Positions 1 through 7,767 of a stretch of 38,484 nucleotides of DNA are shown one piece after another; position 1 is the first letter of the stretch, and every line of letters starts with the position of its first letter. A program made the position numbers and the translations under genes. The notes under the pieces are model-generated. The model saw only the letters and a program-made list of their open reading frames with translations, was not told the origin of the DNA and ran no database searches. This DNA is from JAUWNP01 sp034430655 (GTDB lineage: Bacteria > Chloroflexota > Anaerolineae > B4-G1), in contig DAOUEC010000030.1 in assembly GCA_034430655.1 (NCBI GenBank), positions 1 through 38,484 on the forward strand, in the 5' to 3' direction.

Positions 1-1412
1 CGCCCGTAGCGGATGTTCTCCATCACCGTGTCGGCGAAGAGGAAATTATCCTGCAGCACCAGGCCCAGTTTGCGGCGCAAGTCGTCCTTCTTGATATCGC
101 GAATGTCAGCACCGTCGATGCGGATGGCGCCGCTGTCAACGTCGTAGAAGCGGGTGAGCAGGTTGACGATAGTCGTCTTGCCAGCGCCCGTCGGCCCGAC
201 CAGGGCGATCATCTCGCCAGGGTTGTTGTACATACTCACGTGCTTGAGCACGGGGACGCCAGGCTCATAGCTGAAGCAGACGTCCTCAAACGTCACCTCG
301 CCCCGGATGTGCTCCAGCGGCTTGGCGTCAGGGCCATCGACCAGCTCCGGCTCTTCGTCGAGGATCTCAAAGACGCGCTCTGCCCCGGCCAGCGCCGACT
401 GGATCACGTTGAACAACTGTGCGATCTGGTTCAGCGGCCGGGCGAACTGCCGGGCATAGATGACGAAGGCCGCGATGGTGCCGACCGTGGCCCAGCCCTG
501 CACCGCCATCCAGCCGCCAGCACCTGCCACCAGAGCCAGACTGATGTTATTGACCAGGTTCATCACAGGCCCCATGAAACCGGCGAATATCTCCGCCTGA
601 GTCGCCGCCTTCTGCAGCTTGCGATTGATGACCTCGAAGGTCTCGATCGCCTCCGCCTCGCGCACGTAGGCCTTGACCACCTGCTGCCCGGTGATCGTCT
701 CTTCGATGATGCCGTTCAGCTCGCCCAGGTGCTTTTGCTGCGCGCGGAAGCCTGTGCGCGTGCGCCCGGTGACGCTCTTGGTCGAGACCAGCATCAGCGG
801 CAGAACCAACAGGGTCACTATCGCCAGCGGCGCGTTGATGATAAACATCATCACGGTCACGCCGACGATGGTCAGCACGCTGGAGATCAACTGCGCGGCA
901 TTCGACGTGAGCACGTTGCTGATGTTTTCCACGTCGTTGCTCAGGCGGCTCATCAGGTCGCCGTGAGGGTGCTGGTCAAAGTAGCGCAGCGAGAGCGTTT
1001 GCAGCTTGGCGAAGAGATCGTCGCGCAGGTCACGCACCGTGCGCTGCGCCACACCCGCCATGATCGTCTCCCGAAGCCAGATGCCCAGCGACGCCAACAG
1101 GTACACGCCGAGCATCAGCAGCGCAATGCGCGCCAGGCCGGGGAGATCCCCTTTCATAATGAACTCGTCTATCGCTACTCCCATCAAGTAGGGGCCGACC
1201 ACACCCAAGACCGTTGTCAGCACGACCAGGCCCACGATGCCCAGAAGCGTCCACTTCTGGTGCTGCAAGTAGCCCCACAGTCGGAGGAGTGTTCCTCGTG
1301 TGTCCTTGACTTTTTGCCCGCTGCCGTGCGCTCCAGGCCAGCGCCGGGGGCGGTTCATCAGGTTAGGCGCTTCGCTGCGTTTGGGTTGCATCGTCTGCGA
1401 TTGCTTAGCCAT
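1..1412 (-). CDS. ABC exporter subunit (TMD-NBD half-transporter), 3' end beyond window
   Basis: Half-size ABC exporter with an N-terminal transmembrane domain fused to an ATPase domain. About 470 residues are visible, starting MAKQSQTMQPKRS. The ATPase domain shows Walker A (GPTGAGKTT) and the Q-loop segment (LVLQDNFLFADTVMENIRYG). The signature motif, Walker B and H-loop lie past the left edge. The start overlaps the stop of the upstream ABC gene by 8 bases (ATGGCTAA), which indicates translational coupling. With its partner it probably forms a heterodimeric multidrug or lipid exporter (BmrCD/LmrCD/TM287-288 type). Since the partner has a degenerate ATP site, this subunit should supply the consensus catalytic residues, but that part cannot be seen. 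The substrate is unknown; the MarR gene at the head of the operon suggests drug or xenobiotic efflux. Confidence 0.93.
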   Translation of the reverse strand, partial: MAKQSQTMQPKRSEAPNLMNRPRRWPGAHGSGQKVKDTRGTLLRLWGYLQHQKWTLLGIVGLVVLTTVLGVVGPYLMGVAIDEFIMKGDLPGLARIALLMLGVYLLASLGIWLRETIMAGVAQRTVRDLRDDLFAKLQTLSLRYFDQHPHGDLMSRLSNDVENISNVLTSNAAQLISSVLTIVGVTVMMFIINAPLAIVTLLVLPLMLVSTKSVTGRTRTGFRAQQKHLGELNGIIEETITGQQVVKAYVREAEAIETFEVINRKLQKAATQAEIFAGFMGPVMNLVNNISLALVAGAGGWMAVQGWATVGTIAAFVIYARQFARPLNQIAQLFNVIQSALAGAERVFEILDEEPELVDGPDAKPLEHIRGEVTFEDVCFSYEPGVPVLKHVSMYNNPGEMIALVGPTGAGKTTIVNLLTRFYDVDSGAIRIDGADIRDIKKDDLRRKLGLVLQDNFLFADTVMENIRYG

Positions 1413-3150
1413 GAGCCATTGCTCCATTTCCTAGTTGGGATTCGTAGATTTCGCGGTAGATGGGGCTGCTCGCCATAAGTTCGGTGTGCGTGCCCTCCGC
1501 AGCGATCTGGCCGTCATCGAGCACCAGGATCTTGTCGGCGGTGAGCACGGTGCTGATGCGCTGTGCAATGATGAAACTGGTGCGGTCGCGCATCAGGTCT
1601 TCGAGCGCGGCCTGGATCTTGGTCTCGGTCTCCACGTCCACCGAACTGGTGCTGTCATCCAGGATCAGCACCGCCGGCTGCAGCAGAAGCGCCCGCGCGA
1701 TGGCGATGCGCTGCTTCTGCCCGCCGGAGAGGTTGACGCCCCGCTGGCCCAGCACGGTGTCGTAGCCCTCCGGGAACGACATGATGAAGTCGTGGGCCTG
1801 CGCGGCCTTGGCCGCGGCGACCACCTCCTCGTCGCTCGCATCGGGCCGCCCGTAGCGGATGTTATCGCGGATTGTGCCGGAGAACAGCACCGTCTCCTGC
1901 AGCGCGATGCCGATGTTGCGGCGCAGGGTGTCTTTGGCCACATCCCGCACGTCGACGCCGTCGAGCGTCACGCGCCCGGCGGTCACGTCGTAGAAGCGAG
2001 GGATTAGGTGCACCAGGCTTGATTTGCCCGCGCCCGTGGTGCCCAGCAGGGCCACCGTCTGCCCCGGCCCGGCCACGAAGTCGACGTCCTTGAGCACCGG
2101 ATCGCCGCCATTGCTGTCGTAGCTGAAGCGCACGTTTTCGAACGCCACGCACCCCTGGAACTGACGATCCCGCAGGGCCTTCGGCTTGTTCTGGACGGAC
2201 GGTTCGGCGTCTAGCACCTCGGCGATGCGCTGCGCCGACGCTTCGGCGCGGGAGATTTGCAGCACGATCATGCTGACGATCATCAGCGACATCAAGGTGC
2301 GCATGAGGTAGTTGGCGAAGGAGATGATCTCGCCGGTCTGCATCCCGCCCGCCGCCACCTGAATGCCGCCGGACCAGATCACGGCGGCGAGGCCGACGTT
2401 CATCGCCAACATCACAAACGGCATCGTCACGGCGATCACGCGCGCCACGCGGATGGTCTGATCCATCAAGTCCTCGTTGGCCGCGCCGAAGCGCTGCTTC
2501 TCGTGATGGCCGCGGACGAAGGCCTTGACCACCCGCACGCCTGCCAGGTTCTCCTGCATCACCGTGTTGAGCGCGTCGAGCTTTTCCTGCACCACACTGT
2601 AGAGCGGGTACGCCTTGTTTATGATCAACAGAACACCGATCAAGACCACTACCAGCAGCACCAGCGGCAGGGACATCAACTGCGGCGTGGTGAGAACCAC
2701 CATGACGAGGCTCCCGATCAACAAGAGCGGCGCTCGAACAAAAATTCTGATCAGTTGATGCAGCGCCGTCTGCACCTGGGTCACGTCATTGGTCAGGCGG
2801 GTCACAAGCTGCCCGGTCTCCAGTTCATCCAGGTTGGCGAACGACAGCGTTTGCACCTTGCGGAAGAGTGCCTCCCGAAGATCAGCGCCAAAGCCCTGCG
2901 AGGCTTTCGCCGCAAAGATGCCATTGGTGGTGCCGCCCACCGCGCCGACCAGCGCCAGGCCGATCATCAGCAGACCCGTGCGCACGACCAGCGCGATATC
3001 CAACTGTGCGATGCCCTCGTCTACAATGCGTTCGATCAGCCACGGCTGCAAGAGATCCATAGCAACCTCGAGCATCATCAGCAGCGGGGCTAGCACCATC
3101 CAACGCCGGTAAGGTTTCAGGAACACGGCCAGTTTACGTACCGATTTCAT
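1405..3150 (-). CDS. ABC exporter subunit with degenerate ATPase site
   Basis: A 581-residue half-transporter: six-helix membrane domain (about residues 15-310), then an ATPase domain with Walker A GTTGAGKS (about 370-377), Q-loop Q418, LSGGQ (about 474-478) and Walker B LILDD (about 495-499). Walker B reads LILDDSTSS, with Asp replacing the catalytic Glu, and the H-loop reads IIAQRIST, with Gln replacing the switch His. Both changes typify the non-hydrolysing half of heterodimeric exporters, so pairing with the next gene is well supported. I chose ATG 3150 over an in-frame TTG at 3189 because the residues from MKSVRKL onward look native and an AAGGAG lies about 12 bases upstream of the ATG. 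The gene follows the MarR regulator and overlaps the next ABC gene. Confidence 0.93.
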   Translation of the reverse strand: MKSVRKLAVFLKPYRRWMVLAPLLMMLEVAMDLLQPWLIERIVDEGIAQLDIALVVRTGLLMIGLALVGAVGGTTNGIFAAKASQGFGADLREALFRKVQTLSFANLDELETGQLVTRLTNDVTQVQTALHQLIRIFVRAPLLLIGSLVMVVLTTPQLMSLPLVLLVVVLIGVLLIINKAYPLYSVVQEKLDALNTVMQENLAGVRVVKAFVRGHHEKQRFGAANEDLMDQTIRVARVIAVTMPFVMLAMNVGLAAVIWSGGIQVAAGGMQTGEIISFANYLMRTLMSLMIVSMIVLQISRAEASAQRIAEVLDAEPSVQNKPKALRDRQFQGCVAFENVRFSYDSNGGDPVLKDVDFVAGPGQTVALLGTTGAGKSSLVHLIPRFYDVTAGRVTLDGVDVRDVAKDTLRRNIGIALQETVLFSGTIRDNIRYGRPDASDEEVVAAAKAAQAHDFIMSFPEGYDTVLGQRGVNLSGGQKQRIAIARALLLQPAVLILDDSTSSVDVETETKIQAALEDLMRDRTSFIIAQRISTVLTADKILVLDDGQIAAEGTHTELMASSPIYREIYESQLGNGAMAHG

Positions 3151-3177
3151 ATCACAAATCAACTCCTTGTTTATTTT

Positions 3178-3187
3178 GCCGTCTAAC
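3178..3187 (+). promoter_or_regulatory. copy of MarR-operator decamer in front of the ABC genes
   Basis: GCCGTCTAAC stands between the marR stop and the first ABC start. The same decamer occurs in opposite orientation at 3697-3706, inside the operator upstream of marR. This could be a secondary repressor site or a chance match; no separate promoter was recognised here. Confidence 0.35.
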
Positions 3188-3210
3188 AAACGGGGTAAAA
3201 AAAAGAGCCT

Positions 3211-3666
3211 CTAGCACACCGAGTCCTGCTCGGTCGCCCGCAACAGATTATCGCGGATCTGAAGCAAGAATCGGCGCAGCAAAACGCACTCCTCGAAGGT
3301 GAAGCCAGCGAACGTCTCGTCTTCAAGCGCGCGCAACTTTTGTTTCGCTTCCTCTTGGATCGCCCGCCCGCTCTCGGTGAGATAAACGCGCGACACGCGC
3401 TGATCCTCCAGGTCCTGCTTGCGCTCCACAAAGCCAGCACGCTCCATCCGTGTGACCATTTTCGTGATGGTCGCGGGCTGAACGTGCAAATGCTCTGCCA
3501 GTTTGGAGTGGGAGCGGCCGTCTTTTTCCCGTAGGATGAACAGCAGAGGCGGTTGCCCGCGGTACAGGCCCATCCCTTCCAGCAAGGCACGAGCCCTGGT
3601 GTGATGTAGCCGGCAGACCTGCGTAAGCATAAAGTCAATTGATTCCGACTGGGGTTCCTGCGACAT
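3211..3666 (-). CDS. MarR-family transcriptional repressor
   Basis: A 151-residue MarR-type winged-helix dimer, close to the usual family length. The DNA-binding core is visible in the segment SKLAEHLHVQPATITKMV, followed by the wing (LEDQRVSRVYLTESGRAI). MarR proteins usually repress their own gene and an adjacent efflux system and release DNA on binding a phenolic or drug-like ligand. Here the gene heads an operon with two ABC exporter subunits and has an inverted repeat directly over its likely transcription start, which fits autorepression. The ATG at 3666 has an AGGAG six bases upstream. The ligand is unknown. Confidence 0.92.
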   Translation of the reverse strand: MSQEPQSESIDFMLTQVCRLHHTRARALLEGMGLYRGQPPLLFILREKDGRSHSKLAEHLHVQPATITKMVTRMERAGFVERKQDLEDQRVSRVYLTESGRAIQEEAKQKLRALEDETFAGFTFEECVLLRRFLLQIRDNLLRATEQDSVC

Positions 3667-3681
3667 CCGACGCTCCTTTTA

Positions 3682-3719
3682 TTTAGCCAGCCAATAGTTA
3701 GACGGCTAAATTGTATACC
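3682..3719 (-). promoter_or_regulatory. marR-ABC operon promoter with overlapping operator
   Basis: On the minus strand a -10-like TATACAAT (about 3712-3718) precedes an inverted repeat with perfect arms TTTAGCC (3682-3688) and GGCTAAA (3704-3710). Inside it is a smaller TTAG-N4-CTAA. The repeat covers the predicted transcription start and early leader, the usual place for a MarR autoregulatory operator. No clear -35 box was recognised. Confidence 0.6.
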
Positions 3720-4029
3720 CAAACACACCAAGTGTCAAATCAGGTATGGTGTACTTGCTGCCCCCGACACGCCGCAGCAGGGCGCGCATCTGGGCCAGCA
3801 GCTCAAGCCAGCTGTAGGGCCAGGTCAGATAGTCGTCGGCGCCTGATTCTAGCGTTGCCAGCCCGATCGCCTCGTCGTCCCGGCAACTCAACACGATCAC
3901 GCCTGCTTTGCTCTCGCGGCGCAGCACGTATTCGGCAAAGCCCGTCTCGTTTTGTGTTTCGTGAACGAGGGTACACGTGTTCATCCATACTGAAGCGGCG
4001 CGGCTGCCCGATTGGCATACACTGCTCAT
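3706..4029 (-). pseudogene. C-terminal half of a response-regulator receiver domain
   Basis: A 107-codon frame whose central part matches the second half of an OmpR-type receiver domain: VIVLSCRDDEAIGLATLESG, then GADDYLTWPYSWLELL and ALLRR. The N-terminal half, with the acidic pocket and phospho-acceptor Asp, is not recognisable. The conserved Lys of the usual DYLTKPF is Trp here. No output domain follows. The ATG at 4029 has a GGAG just upstream, so it may be translated, but it cannot be a normal phospho-receiver. Its 3' end runs into the marR promoter-operator. A decayed regulator is most likely; a diverged stand-alone pseudo-receiver is the alternative. Confidence 0.6.
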
Positions 4030-4157
4030 AGGACTCCGTGGCCTCCATCGGGTTTAGATTGTCTGTTGACGCAAGCAGTCTAACCCAAGTGGTGCCCGGA
4101 GTCCAGTTGATTGCTGAGAAACTTGCCAGTTCATACTACTTCAGGGAAATCGGTGCG

Positions 4158-4940
4158 TCAGTATCCCAGCTTCCGGCTCCGCTGGTGCATCTTGACCGAC
4201 GGCAGCAGGAATAGAGCACCCATCAGCAGCAGCGCAGCCAGGTCCAACCAGGGGTTGAGTAGGGGCGCGGTCACCGCGCCCCTACCCAGCACGGCGTGGT
4301 TCATCAAGTCCTGGGCGTAGGTCAGCGGCGAGAGATAGGCCAACGCCTGTGCCACCGGCGCCATCTCCCCCAGCGGGATGAAGACGCCGCTGACGAAGAG
4401 CAGCCCCCAGCGCAGCAACAGGCTCGGCATCGCCACGTCGCCCGGGTTGCGGGTGGGGATGGAGCCAAAGATCAACCCCAGGGCCGAAAAAGAGAACGAC
4501 CCCAGGAGTACACCGGCCGCCAGCAGCCAGGGTTGAGCAATGCTGGCTCCAAAAATCACCACGCCGACGGCCAACGAGACGGCCGATACGGCAATAGATA
4601 GGACAGCCCCCACTGCCGTCTTGCCCAGCAGCAGGGTCAGGAGCGACATCGGCGCGGCCAGCAGCCGGTCGTAGGTGCCGAGGCGTCGTTCCAGGGGAAT
4701 GATGAACGGCCCGGCGGCGGCCGCGGTGAAGAAGATGGTCATAGCCAGCAACCGGGCGATGCCCTGGGTAGCCCCCATCCCCCGCTGCACCGAGAAGGAG
4801 AAAAACATGAAGAACGGCGACAAGAGACCGGTCATAATCATCCCCGGAAAGAGGTAGTAGATCTTCATGTCCTTGACCGTCACCGTCCACACCTGGGCCA
4901 GTTCGTCCCCCAGTCGTTGTAGCCATCTATTGTCTTTCAT
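4158..4940 (-). CDS. ABC-2 type transporter permease (DrrB-like)
   Basis: A 260-residue membrane protein with about six hydrophobic segments, of the ABC-2 permease class used in drug, daunorubicin-type or polysaccharide/lipid export. The N-terminus (MKDNRWLQRLGDEL) is cytoplasmic and followed by TVTVKDMKIYYLFPG entering the first helix. The C-terminal part has the usual PLTYAQDLMNHAV segment before the last helix. Directly after that, LGRGAVTAPL is encoded by a perfect 27-bp palindrome (4259-4285), a repeat inserted in frame. The gene overlaps the ATPase gene by four bases (ATGA), so both proteins are made together. The substrate is not predictable from sequence. Confidence 0.88.
   Translation of the reverse strand: MKDNRWLQRLGDELAQVWTVTVKDMKIYYLFPGMIMTGLLSPFFMFFSFSVQRGMGATQGIARLLAMTIFFTAAAAGPFIIPLERRLGTYDRLLAAPMSLLTLLLGKTAVGAVLSIAVSAVSLAVGVVIFGASIAQPWLLAAGVLLGSFSFSALGLIFGSIPTRNPGDVAMPSLLLRWGLLFVSGVFIPLGEMAPVAQALAYLSPLTYAQDLMNHAVLGRGAVTAPLLNPWLDLAALLLMGALFLLPSVKMHQRSRKLGY
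4259..4285. repeat. palindromic repeat inserted in permease gene
   Basis: Thirteen-base arms GTAGGGGCGCGGT / ACCGCGCCCCTAC around a single central C. It adds LGRGAVTAPL to the permease. A related palindrome at 10596-10620 adds GRGGVTPPV to YvcK, so this is one mobile or spreading repeat family. Confidence 0.8.
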
Positions 4941-5956
4941 CGCCGGTCTCCTCTCTGTCCCCTCGCTCCCCGTCGCCGGGGCTTACCTTCCCGCGTCTCG
5001 TGGCGCACCGTGCCCACCTGCTGGCCGGTGATTTGCAGAAAGACATCCTCCAGGCTGGGGCCTAACGTGCTCAGGCTGACCACCCGCAACCTCTGCGAGC
5101 GGGCATAGTCCATCACCTGAGGCAGCAGCGCCGAGGGGTCCTCGGTGTACAGTCGCCACTTGTCCCCCATCTTGACCGACGTGGTCACTCCCTGCAACGC
5201 TGCCAGCGGTTGGCCGTGGGCCTGGCCGTCCGGCTCCAGCGCCACCTCCACCGATTGCACTCGCTGGAAGGCTCGCTTCAGCCGCTCCGGGGTGTCTATG
5301 ACCGCGATTTGGCCGTGGTTGATGATGGCCACCCTGTCGCAGAGCCGGTTGGCTTCCTCGATCTGGTGAGTGGTCAGGAAGATGGTCGTCCCTTCGACGT
5401 TCAGTTGGCGTATCAGGTTTCGAATAGCGCGAGCGCTCTGGGCATCCAAACCTGGTGTTGGCTCGTCCAGGAAAAGGAGCGTCGGCTTATGGACGATGGC
5501 CATGGCGATGCTCAGGCGACGTCGCATCCCCTTGGAGAAATTCTCTGCCTTGACGTCTCGCTTCTCCCAGAGGCCGAAAGCCTCTAGCAGTTCCCGCGCC
5601 CGCTCCGCCCGTTTGGCCCGGGGCACGCGGTAGAGCCGGGCGGTGAACATCAGGTTGTCCCAGGCGGTCAGTTCGGTGTAGACGTTGGATTCCTCCGGCA
5701 CCAAGCCCATCTGCCGCTTGACCGGGTAGGCATCGCGGGCCAGGTCGTGGCCGTTGATGACCATGTGACCCTCGCTCGGCTCCAGCAGTGTGGTTAACAT
5801 CCGCTGGGTGGTCGTTTTGCCCGCCCCGTTGGGCCCCAGGAAGCCAAAGACTTCGCCCTGCCGCACCTCAAAGTTGATGTGATCCACCGCCAGCAGATCG
5901 CCATAGTATTTGGTCAGGTTTTCTGCCTTGATCGTATTGTTCGTTGTGCCATGCAT
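4937..5956 (-). CDS. ABC-2 type transporter ATPase (DrrA-like)
   Basis: A 339-residue cytoplasmic ATPase. Walker A is GPNGAGKTT (residues 41-49), the signature is FSKGMRRRLS (about 140-149), Walker B is LLFLDEP (about 160-166) and the switch His is in LTTHQIEE (H197). The FSKGM form of the signature and a C-terminal extension of about 100 residues are typical of the DrrA/CcmA-like ABC-2 ATPase group. It energises the permease encoded immediately downstream with a 4-base overlap. An AAGGAGG lies upstream of the start. A remnant of a winged-helix regulator just upstream may once have controlled this pair. Confidence 0.93.
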   Translation of the reverse strand: MHGTTNNTIKAENLTKYYGDLLAVDHINFEVRQGEVFGFLGPNGAGKTTTQRMLTTLLEPSEGHMVINGHDLARDAYPVKRQMGLVPEESNVYTELTAWDNLMFTARLYRVPRAKRAERARELLEAFGLWEKRDVKAENFSKGMRRRLSIAMAIVHKPTLLFLDEPTPGLDAQSARAIRNLIRQLNVEGTTIFLTTHQIEEANRLCDRVAIINHGQIAVIDTPERLKRAFQRVQSVEVALEPDGQAHGQPLAALQGVTTSVKMGDKWRLYTEDPSALLPQVMDYARSQRLRVVSLSTLGPSLEDVFLQITGQQVGTVRHETREGKPRRRGARGQRGDRR

Positions 5957-6022
5957 GTTCGCGCCTCCTTTTCACATTAGCGCCTGGCAATAAACTAATA
6001 AATCGAGGCAAAAAAACTTACT

Positions 6023-6119
6023 TTACAACCACAAAATCCTCACCCAGGGTCTCCTGCAGTAAGGATCTGTACTGCTCCAGCCCGTCCCGGTCGAGCGAGT
6101 AGTGCACAAATGGGTCTTG
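6023..6119 (-). pseudogene. 3' stump of a winged-helix regulator gene
   Basis: A 31-codon open stretch ending in TAA, preceded by an in-frame TGA and with no start codon. Its translation (DPFVHYSLDRDGLEQYRSLL, then QETLGEDFVVVK) reads like the wing and C-terminal helix of an ArsR/PadR-type regulator. It sits directly upstream of the ABC-2 operon in the same orientation. I interpret it as the remnant of that operon's regulator; the assignment rests on a short segment. Confidence 0.45.
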
Positions 6120-6148
6120 TCAACTTGTACCGATGACCAGCCCCCAGT

Positions 6149-6907
6149 CTATGCCTGGTAGTCCACCCGACATCCCCTTGCCCGCTCCAACAGCCTCTCC
6201 GCCAACGCGATCAACAGCATGAACGGCAGGTCGACCGCGATCGTGAGAGCACACATCGTCGCCAGCCAGCGCAGCGCTATGGTGAGAGGCTGGGTCAGGC
6301 TCTCGACAATCGCCGGCCCCAGCCTTGCTGCCCAGACTAACACGCCGATCAGGAGCAGGAAGATGATCACAGGTGTCCATGCCTGTCGGTCGGCACGGCT
6401 GGGCAGCATAGTATTGCCCACGGCGAAGATCGCGTAAGCCCAGATCCAGACGTCGGACACTTTCAGCATCTCCAGCAGTCCTGTGACCAGGTTGGCCCAG
6501 TCCCCGGCGACAGGTGCCGTCCCCGCCGTGCCGATGCCGAAGACCCAGTACCCGATCAGCAGAATGGCGGTGCTCCCGGCTAGAAGAGGGGCCAGCCCAA
6601 TCAGGCTGGCCCGTACAGCATCGGTCCTCTCGACCGGCACGAAACCTAACTGGACGCGTTGCCCTGCCAGTTTGGGCCGGATGGAGATGCGGCCCACCCG
6701 CACCCCCAGGAATATCGCCGCGAGTGCGTGGCTCAACTCGTGGAGGAGGATGCCTGGAAGCAGTGGCAGCGCGTACAACACTACTGCGATCTCGGGGTCG
6801 TCCATGAGCAGTAGCATGACCCCCTGCAGGTGGCGGTGAATCCAGCGCTCAATCACCAGCAGGATCACCAGTGTTGGTGCTAGCCAGATGAGAGGTGTCC
6901 AGTCCAT
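6149..6907 (-). CDS. M50-family membrane zinc metalloprotease
   Basis: A 252-residue membrane protein with the zinc-binding motif HELSH (H56, E57, H60) inside a hydrophobic segment, as in M50 site-2-type intramembrane proteases. About five to six membrane segments are predicted. A later VGNTMLPSRADRQAW stretch could provide the third zinc ligand (Asp). ATG 6907 (MDWTPLIW) is preferred over an upstream in-frame start at 6943, because the extra residues MCTCILVYLYPS come from an intergenic 8-bp-period repeat. It is the last gene of the yvcK-gap-pgk-tpiA series, separated from tpiA by that repeat. The substrate is unknown. Confidence 0.82.
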   Translation of the reverse strand: MDWTPLIWLAPTLVILLVIERWIHRHLQGVMLLLMDDPEIAVVLYALPLLPGILLHELSHALAAIFLGVRVGRISIRPKLAGQRVQLGFVPVERTDAVRASLIGLAPLLAGSTAILLIGYWVFGIGTAGTAPVAGDWANLVTGLLEMLKVSDVWIWAYAIFAVGNTMLPSRADRQAWTPVIIFLLLIGVLVWAARLGPAIVESLTQPLTIALRWLATMCALTIAVDLPFMLLIALAERLLERARGCRVDYQA

Positions 6908-7016
6908 GGAGGGATACAAGTAAACAAGGATACAGGTACACAAGGAGCATGGACCTTGTCTACTTATCTACTTGTGTACTTATCTACTTGTGTACTTGTC
7001 TACTAACAATGCTTCT
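6908..7016. repeat. octamer-period palindromic element, copy 1
   Basis: Left arm (about 6911-6945) is built of octamers such as GATACAAG, TAAACAAG, GATACAGG, TACACAAG. The right arm (about 6955-7004) is built of the complementary set: CTTGTCTA, CTTATCTA, CTTGTGTA, CTTATCTA, CTTGTGTA, CTTGTCTA. The whole can fold into a long imperfect hairpin. The right arm encodes the last residues of tpiA (DKYTSR and the TAA). Two related copies lie at about 8962-9040 and 18085-18156. Confidence 0.85.
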
Positions 7017-7759
7017 TTGACAATCGCCGCGAAGTCGGCTGCTCGCAGACTGGCCCCGCCCACCAGTGCGCCGTCAATCTCTGGTTGCGTCATAAACTCG
7101 GCGATGTTGCCGGGCTTGACGCTGCCGCCGTACTGGATGCGCATTGCCTGCGCCACTTCGTCGCCGTACAACGTGGCCAGCGTCCCGCGCACTGTGCCCC
7201 CGATGGTGGCATTGGCCCCCTCGCCGGTGGCTGGCACTCCCGTGCCGATGGCCCAGATGGGCTCGTAGGCCACCGTGATGGCTCGTGCCTGCTCCGCCGT
7301 GATGCCCGCGAAGTCGGCGCGTATCTGGCCGCCGACGAACTCCTCCGTCTCTCCGGCCTGGTTCTGCTCCAGGTTCTCCCCTATGCAGAGGATGAGCTTC
7401 AGGCCGTGGGTCAGCGCCGCGTGTAGTTTTTTGTTGACCATTTCGTCGGTCTCGCCGAAGAGGGTGCGCCGCTCTGAGTGGCCGATGATGACATAATCGC
7501 ACAGGCCGACCAGTATCAGTGGGCTGACCTCACCGGTGAAAGCTCCCTGCTCCTCCCAGTGCATATTCTGCGCGCCCAGGCCAATGGCCGACCCGGCCAG
7601 GGCCTCGCGCACGGCGGCCAGGGCGGGGAAAGGGGGGCAGATGGCTACGTCACAGCCTGCGGCGCCTTCCAGCGCGGCTCGCAGTTCCTGTGCAAGCGCG
7701 ACGGCCTCCTCGATGGTTGTGTGCATCTTCCAGTTACCAGCGATAAATGGTTTGCGCAT
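6980..7759 (-). CDS. tpiA: triosephosphate isomerase
   Basis: Interconverts dihydroxyacetone phosphate and glyceraldehyde 3-phosphate. At 259 residues it has normal length. Catalytic residues are visible: N9 and K11 in GNWKM, H94 in IIGHSER and E166 in AYEPIWAIGTG, with phosphate-loop glycines near the C-terminus (GGASL). The start has an AGGAG five bases upstream. It follows pgk after eight bases, in the order gap-pgk-tpiA. The C-terminal tail DKYTSR and the stop codon come from the octamer repeat element, so the native 3' end was overwritten or extended by the repeat. Confidence 0.98.
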   Translation of the reverse strand: MRKPFIAGNWKMHTTIEEAVALAQELRAALEGAAGCDVAICPPFPALAAVREALAGSAIGLGAQNMHWEEQGAFTGEVSPLILVGLCDYVIIGHSERRTLFGETDEMVNKKLHAALTHGLKLILCIGENLEQNQAGETEEFVGGQIRADFAGITAEQARAITVAYEPIWAIGTGVPATGEGANATIGGTVRGTLATLYGDEVAQAMRIQYGGSVKPGNIAEFMTQPEIDGALVGGASLRAADFAAIVKEALLVDKYTSR

Positions 7760-7767
7760 TGTGTCTC

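Noticed and set aside
240..1478. A 412-codon plus-strand frame
   Set aside because: It is antisense to a clear ABC exporter gene, rich in His, Arg and Gln as expected for the mirror of a high-GC gene, and matches no family.
2257..3093. A 278-codon plus-strand frame, His- and Gln-rich
   Set aside because: Antisense shadow of the ABC exporter membrane domain.
6908..7016. A CRISPR-like array
   Set aside because: The units are contiguous octamers with no spacers, arranged as two complementary arms; no cas genes are present.
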